From NCBI GenBank assembly GCA_016795255.1, contig JAEUIB010000410.1:1-9499 (forward strand): 9,499 nt of DNA, given 5' to 3'. The notes beneath the pieces were generated by a model that was not told the DNA's origin, made no database searches, and was given only the letters and a program-made list of their open reading frames with translations. The translations under genes were made by a program, and so were the position numbers. Numbering within the stretch: position 1 is the stretch's first letter; the number at the start of each line of letters is the position of its first letter. This stretch comes from Planctomycetota bacterium. Its GTDB lineage: Bacteria; Planctomycetota; B15-G4; JADJEK01. This document shows positions 5,875-9,499 of the stretch, one piece after another.

Positions 5875-8800
5875 ATGCTCCGTCGGCTCACGCTGCTCGC
5901 CTCGTTCGTCGCCGCCTCGGCGGCCGTCGCGCAAACCTCCGAACCCATCGTGCTCGCCCGCGATCCCGCGCTGTCGCCGGACGGCAAGGTGCTGGTGTTC
6001 ACGTGGGCCGGCGATCTGTGGTCGGCGCCGTCGACCGGCGGCGCGGCGACCCAACTCACGCGCGATCCTGCGGACGACTCGCGGCCCGCGTTCTCGCCCG
6101 ACGGCAAGTGGATCGCGTTCAACAGCGCACGCGCCGGCTCGACGCAGGTGTTCGTGATGCCCGCGCAAGGCGGAGCGGCCGAGCAGCGGACGTTCCACTC
6201 CGAAGGCTCGACGCTCGACGCGTGGTACCCCGACGGGTCCGCGTTCCTGGTCCGCGGCAGCCGCGATCACGCGCACCGGCCCGCGGGGCGCTTCCTGAAG
6301 ACGCCGTCGCTGCAGCGCGGCGCCGAGACCTTGCTGTTCGACGACTACGGCACCGACGGTGACTTGTCGCACGACGGCGCGCATCTGCTGTTCACGCGCG
6401 AGGACACGAGTTGGTTCCGCAAGGGCTACCGCGGCTCGCAGGCGAGCCAGGTCTGGCGCTACGACGTCGCCGCCGCGGCGTTCACCGAGGTGCTGCACGA
6501 CGAGCTCGGCTTCCGCACGCCGCTGTGGAAGCCGGACGGATCGGGCTTCTACTACGTCGGCCAGCAGGACGGCACGTTCGACCTGTGGGAATGCGACCGC
6601 GACGGCAACGCGCGCAAACAACTGACGAAGTTCGACGACGACGCGGTGATGATGCCGTGCATCTCGCGCGACGGCTCGACGATCGTGTTCCGCCACTTGT
6701 TCGACTTCTGGCGCTTCGAGCCGGGCAGCGGCAAGGCGCCCGAGAAGCTCGCGCTCGTCAACACCGGCGAACGCGTCGGATCGAAGTGGCTGCGACGCAC
6801 GCTCGACGCGGCGACCGACGTCGCGTTCACCGACGACGGTCTCGAGATCGCGCTGGTCGCGGCCGGCGACGTGTACGTGATGGACACCGAGTTGAAGGAA
6901 CCGAAGCGCGTCACGGCGACGCCGGAACTCGAGAGCGACGTCACGTTCACGAAGGACGGGCAGGCGCTGTTGTTCGTCAGCGAGCAGGGCGGCCAATGCG
7001 ACGTCTGGCGCGCCGAGCGCGAGAACGCCGACGCGTACTGGTGGCAGAACGATCGCTTCGTCACGAAGCGCCTGACCGAGGACGCCGTGCTGGAGCGCGG
7101 ACTTCATCTCTCGCCGGACGGGACGAAGGTCGCGTTCGTCCGTGGCCGCGGCGACCTGTACCTGATGGACGATCAAGGGCGCGACGTCCGCAAGCTCGTG
7201 CCGTCGGCGTCGATCGACGGGTTCGACTGGTCGCCCGATTCGAAGTGGATCGTCTACGCGTCGAACGACGACGACTTCAACGCCGACGTCTGGATCGTGC
7301 CGGTCGACGCGTCGCGCGCGCCGTTCAACATCTCCGCGCATCCCGACAACGACGGCGACCCGTGCTGGTCGCCGGACGGCAAGGTGATCGCGTTCAACGG
7401 TCGGCGCGACCTCGACGAGGTCGACGTCCACTACGTCTATCTCGCGCGCAAGGACTACGACGCGGACGACCGTGATCGCAAGCTCGACAAGGCGCTCGAG
7501 AAGATGAAGAAGGGCCGCGACGAGAAGAAGGACGACAAGAAGAAGGACGCGAAACCGGACGGCAAGGAAGGCGGCGACGGGAAGGCCGATCCCAAGGCCG
7601 ACCCGAAGGCGGATCCCAAGGCCGACCCCAAGGCCGAACCGAAGAAGGACGACGCCGAGAAGAAGAAGGACGGCGACGCGGACGCGCGCAAGGACGACAA
7701 GGAGAAGGACAAGGACAAGGTGCCGGAGGTCGTCATCGACTTCGACGGGCTGCAAGACCGCATCGTGCGCGTCGGCATTCCGGATTCGTTCGACGGCAAT
7801 CTGTTCTTCGCCGACGAAGCCAAACTCGCGTTCGAGGCGACGATCGACGGCAAGCGCGGTCTCTACACGATCTCGTTCCCCGACGAGACGAAGCCGAAGT
7901 ACTGGACGTCCGCCGGCTTCGCGAACGCGCGGTTCTCGAAGAAGGCGAAGTCGGTGTTCGGGCGCAAGGGCGGCGCGCCGGCGACGCTCGACAAGGCCGG
8001 CGCCGCGACCGAATACGCGTTCCGGACGCAGCACGAGATCGAAACGGCCGAGCGCTATCGCGCCGGGTTCGACGTCGCGTGGCGCCTGATGCGCGACAAC
8101 TACTACGACGATCGCCTCGGCAATCGCAATTGGGACGCGGTGCGGCGCAAGTACGTCGAGACCGCCTCCGCCGCGAAGGACGGCTCGATGTTCGGCGAGG
8201 TGATCTCGCTGATGCTCGGCGAGCTGAACGGTTCGCACCTCGGCTTCACGTCGATGGAGGGAGGACGCGCTCCGACCGAAGCGTGGCGCGACATCACCGC
8301 GCATCTCGGGCTGCGGTTCGATCCGACATGGAAGGGCCCCGGGCTGAAGGTGAAGGACGTCGTGCGCCGCGGGCCGACCGCCGACGTGAGCTCGCTGGTG
8401 AACGCGGGTGAAGTCGTGCTCGCGATCGACGGCGTCACGGTCGATCCGTCGCTGGACCTGACGCTCGTGCTGAACGGGCCGCTCGACCGCGACATCAAGC
8501 TGCGCGTGCGCAACGACAAGAGCGAAGAGCGCGACGTCGTCGTGCGTCCGACGACGTTCGCGACGGTGCGTCGGCAGCTCTACGAGCAGTGGATCGACGA
8601 CAACGAGAAGGTCGTCCACGAACTGTCGGGCGGCAAGCTCGGCTACTTCCACATCGAGGGCATGGACTTCTCGAGCTTCTGGAAGTTCGAACAGGCGCTG
8701 TATCGCGTCGGCGTCGGCCGCCAGGGTCTGTTGATCGACGTCCGCGGGAACGGCGGCGGCTCGACCGCGGACCACTTGCTGACGGCGCTGACGCAGCCCG

Positions 8801-9246
8801 AGCACGCGATCGCCGTCGGACGCGGCGGCGGACCGGGCTACCCGCAGGATCGGCGCGTCTACGCGACGTGGAGCAAGCCGATCGTCGTGCTGTGCGACCA
8901 GAACAGCTTCAGCAACGCCGAGATCTTCACGCACGCGGTCCAAGTGCTGCATCGCGGACGCGTCGTCGGCGTGCCGACCGCGGGCGGCGTGATCAGCACC
9001 GGCGCCGCGATGGTCATGGACCTCGGCATGCTGCGCCAGCCGTTCCGCGGTTGGTATCGGATCACCGACGGCCAGGACCAGGAGCTGAACGGCGCCGTGC
9101 CCGACTTCGTGCTGTGGAACAAGCCGGGTGAAGTCGCCGCCGGCCGCGACGCGCAACTCCGCAAAGCGATCGACGTCGGGCTCGAAGACGTCCGCGCCTG
9201 GGAGGCGCGCCCGCGCCCGCCTTTGAAGAAGGCCAGCGAACGCTGA
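5875..9246 (+). CDS. Secreted tricorn protease-like S41 peptidase with PD40 beta-propeller and PDZ domain
   Basis: 1123 residues. A Sec signal peptide (residues 1-19, AVA before Q20) sends it across the membrane. Residues about 23-530 contain eleven PD40-type blades, from LSPDGK (33-38) to WSPDGK (498-503), as expected for tricorn propellers. A charged linker (about 536-617) includes five KADP/KAEP units; after it the propeller resumes with VVIDFDGLQDR. The tricorn core begins near ETAERYRAGFDVAWRLM. A PDZ-like domain (about 811-895) precedes the S41 core with LLIDVRGNGGG (952-962). The tricorn tetrad is complete: S787-H788 (GELNGSH), nucleophile S1013 (SNAEIF) and E1070 (QELNGAVPD). The Lys of classical C-terminal processing proteases is absent, as expected for the tricorn branch. 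Tricorn cleaves short peptides in the archaeal cytoplasm; bacterial exported relatives probably degrade envelope or external peptides. It follows the NUDIX gene by 105 nt and may have its own promoter. Confidence 0.94.
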   Translation: MLRRLTLLASFVAASAAVAQTSEPIVLARDPALSPDGKVLVFTWAGDLWSAPSTGGAATQLTRDPADDSRPAFSPDGKWIAFNSARAGSTQVFVMPAQGGAAEQRTFHSEGSTLDAWYPDGSAFLVRGSRDHAHRPAGRFLKTPSLQRGAETLLFDDYGTDGDLSHDGAHLLFTREDTSWFRKGYRGSQASQVWRYDVAAAAFTEVLHDELGFRTPLWKPDGSGFYYVGQQDGTFDLWECDRDGNARKQLTKFDDDAVMMPCISRDGSTIVFRHLFDFWRFEPGSGKAPEKLALVNTGERVGSKWLRRTLDAATDVAFTDDGLEIALVAAGDVYVMDTELKEPKRVTATPELESDVTFTKDGQALLFVSEQGGQCDVWRAERENADAYWWQNDRFVTKRLTEDAVLERGLHLSPDGTKVAFVRGRGDLYLMDDQGRDVRKLVPSASIDGFDWSPDSKWIVYASNDDDFNADVWIVPVDASRAPFNISAHPDNDGDPCWSPDGKVIAFNGRRDLDEVDVHYVYLARKDYDADDRDRKLDKALEKMKKGRDEKKDDKKKDAKPDGKEGGDGKADPKADPKADPKADPKAEPKKDDAEKKKDGDADARKDDKEKDKDKVPEVVIDFDGLQDRIVRVGIPDSFDGNLFFADEAKLAFEATIDGKRGLYTISFPDETKPKYWTSAGFANARFSKKAKSVFGRKGGAPATLDKAGAATEYAFRTQHEIETAERYRAGFDVAWRLMRDNYYDDRLGNRNWDAVRRKYVETASAAKDGSMFGEVISLMLGELNGSHLGFTSMEGGRAPTEAWRDITAHLGLRFDPTWKGPGLKVKDVVRRGPTADVSSLVNAGEVVLAIDGVTVDPSLDLTLVLNGPLDRDIKLRVRNDKSEERDVVVRPTTFATVRRQLYEQWIDDNEKVVHELSGGKLGYFHIEGMDFSSFWKFEQALYRVGVGRQGLLIDVRGNGGGSTADHLLTALTQPEHAIAVGRGGGPGYPQDRRVYATWSKPIVVLCDQNSFSNAEIFTHAVQVLHRGRVVGVPTAGGVISTGAAMVMDLGMLRQPFRGWYRITDGQDQELNGAVPDFVLWNKPGEVAAGRDAQLRKAIDVGLEDVRAWEARPRPPLKKASER
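7582..7641 (+). repeat. Five tandem 12-nt units (KADP x4, KAEP x1) in the linker of the protease
   Basis: Five consecutive in-frame 12-base units encode Lys-Ala-Asp-Pro four times and Lys-Ala-Glu-Pro once (residues 570-589). They differ only at synonymous third positions apart from the last Asp-to-Glu change. They lie inside a Lys/Asp/Glu-rich low-complexity linker covering about 7480-7727. Such a run can expand or contract by replication slippage without breaking the frame. Confidence 0.9.
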
Positions 9247-9250
9247 TCGC

Positions 9251-9286
9251 TCGGGCCGCTCCGGCCCGACGCCCGCTCGGGCGTCG
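9251..9286. terminator. Twin GC-rich hairpins just after the protease stop, possible terminator
   Basis: Stem TCGGGCCG / CGGCCCGA with loop CTC (9251-9269) begins 4 nt after the stop. It is followed, sharing 3 nt, by stem CGACGCCCG / CGGGCGTCG with a 2-nt loop (9267-9286). Because they share bases, only one full-length stem can form at a time. Position and stability suit transcription termination, but there is no T-run, so a classical intrinsic terminator is not shown. Confidence 0.4.
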
Positions 9287-9293
9287 GGGCGAG

Positions 9294-9314
9294 CCGGGGG
9301 CCGAAGGCCCCCGG
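9294..9314. repeat. 9-bp inverted repeat with GAA loop
   Basis: CCGGGGGCC and GGCCCCCGG flank a GAA loop. The central GGCCGAAGGCC recurs perfectly at 9331-9341 as a shorter 4-bp hairpin, so the two share a common element. Confidence 0.65.
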
Positions 9315-9330
9315 GCCCCACTCCACAAGA

Positions 9331-9341
9331 GGCCGAAGGCC
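9331..9341. repeat. Second copy of the GGCCGAAGGCC palindromic element
   Basis: GGCC-GAA-GGCC is identical to the core of the hairpin at 9294-9314 but lacks the outer stem. Confidence 0.55.
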
Positions 9342-9389
9342 GTACCGCCTTGCACCTCACGAGAGGCGGGGGGCCGCGCCTGATGAAGT

Positions 9390-9408
9390 GCGGAGGCTTC
9401 GCCTCCGC
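9390..9408. repeat. 8-bp inverted repeat with TTC loop
   Basis: GCGGAGGC and GCCTCCGC are perfect complements around TTC. The loop is the reverse complement of the GAA loop in the two upstream elements, so this copy resembles the same hairpin type in opposite orientation. Confidence 0.65.
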
Positions 9409-9438
9409 GGGCCCCGCACCCCCTCGTTGGGCCGCGGC

Positions 9439-9452
9439 GGGGGCGCGCCCCC
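9439..9452. repeat. 14-bp perfect G/C palindrome
   Basis: Five G, then CGCG, then five C: fully self-complementary with no loop. It lies in a stretch of short G and C runs that is hard to sequence and assemble. Confidence 0.5.
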
Positions 9453-9472
9453 ACAAAAGGGCCCGCCAAACA

Positions 9473-9491
9473 CCCCCGGGCCCCGCGGGGG
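9473..9491. repeat. Inverted repeat of C5 and G5 at the window end
   Basis: Five C (9473-9477) pair with five G (9487-9491), and the inner CCCCGCGGGG (9481-9490) is itself a palindrome, so two alternative folds exist. Confidence 0.4.
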
Positions 9492-9499
9492 ACCAACCC

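Larger units (their letters stand above)
9247..9499. other. Non-coding, hairpin-dense GC-rich tail
   Basis: No supportable gene follows the protease stop. The 253 nt are filled with inverted repeats, short G and C runs and a twice-used GGCCGAAGGCC element (9299-9309 and 9331-9341). Composition and structure differ sharply from the coding part of the window. It looks like an intergenic palindromic-repeat cluster; no start of a downstream gene is seen before the edge. Confidence 0.7.

Noticed and set aside
7582..7641. Tandem repeats considered as CRISPR or a DNA-level iteron array
   Set aside because: The units are 12 nt, contiguous without spacers, in frame and protein-coding (KADP).
4228..9456. 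A 1742-codon open frame on the minus strand spanning M14, NUDIX, the protease and part of the tail
   Set aside because: The three + strand genes beneath it are all in the same register, and this frame is their codon-by-codon complement. Stops would need TTA, CTA or TCA in the sense codons, which this GC-rich genome avoids. The translation is Arg/Ala-rich with no domain, while the sense proteins carry clear catalytic motifs.
9062..9496. A minus-strand open frame in the 3' tail
   Set aside because: It overlaps the protease C-terminus and its translation follows palindromic GC-rich sequence with Arg/Gly/Ala bias. No ribosome-binding site or domain is seen.
9247..9499. Hairpin cluster considered as a replication origin, integron attC site or tRNA
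   Set aside because: There are no DnaA boxes, no AT-rich unwinding region, no recombination core sites and no cloverleaf arrangement.

Overview
This is a very G+C-rich, densely packed chromosomal stretch in which every supported gene lies on the + strand. Four things together suggest an environmental Planctomycetota or a similar high-GC, Gram-negative-type bacterium: an FHA–Ser/Thr kinase with a long extracytoplasmic tail, a PurN of the 'GGKGFFGHHVHEAVLAAG' type, a lipoprotein M14 peptidase, and a large secreted tricorn-like S41 protease. The assignment is an inference from gene style and composition; no rRNA or other phylogenetic marker is present.

Region 1 (1-5769) looks like one tightly coupled operon: a possible tail of an upstream gene (ends at 27), a YggS/PLPBP-family PLP-binding protein (24-761), an FHA–Ser/Thr protein kinase with one membrane span (about 742-3498), a DUF167/YggU-family protein (3504-3800), PurN glycinamide ribonucleotide formyltransferase (3797-4423), an exported MpaA-like M14 zinc peptidase (4420-5181) and a NUDIX hydrolase (5188-5769). 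Three junctions are 4-nt stop/start overlaps of the ATGA or GTGA type (one of them inferred at the window edge), the kinase start lies inside yggS, and the largest gap is 6 nt. Translational coupling is therefore likely throughout.

Region 2 (5770-5874) is the only internal gene-free stretch, 105 nt. It has a good ribosome-binding site and a weak promoter candidate. It leads into Region 3 (5875-9246), a 1123-residue secreted tricorn-protease-like S41 peptidase with N-terminal beta-propeller (PD40) repeats, a Lys/Asp-rich linker containing five tandem KADP/KAEP units, a PDZ-like domain and a complete tricorn-type set of catalytic residues.

Region 4 (9247-9499) is non-coding and consists almost entirely of GC-rich inverted repeats. 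The first two may act as a terminator for the protease gene; the others look like intergenic palindromic repeats.

Functionally the genes combine PLP homeostasis (YggS), signalling (kinase), purine synthesis (PurN), nucleotide or metabolite clean-up (NUDIX) and envelope peptide or murein hydrolysis (M14 and the tricorn-like protease). I see no mobile element, CRISPR array, tRNA or rRNA, and no clear new multi-gene system. The most interesting points are the kinase sitting between yggS and yggU homologues, its roughly 520-residue unassigned extracytoplasmic region, the exported form of an MpaA-like enzyme, and the hairpin-dense tail.
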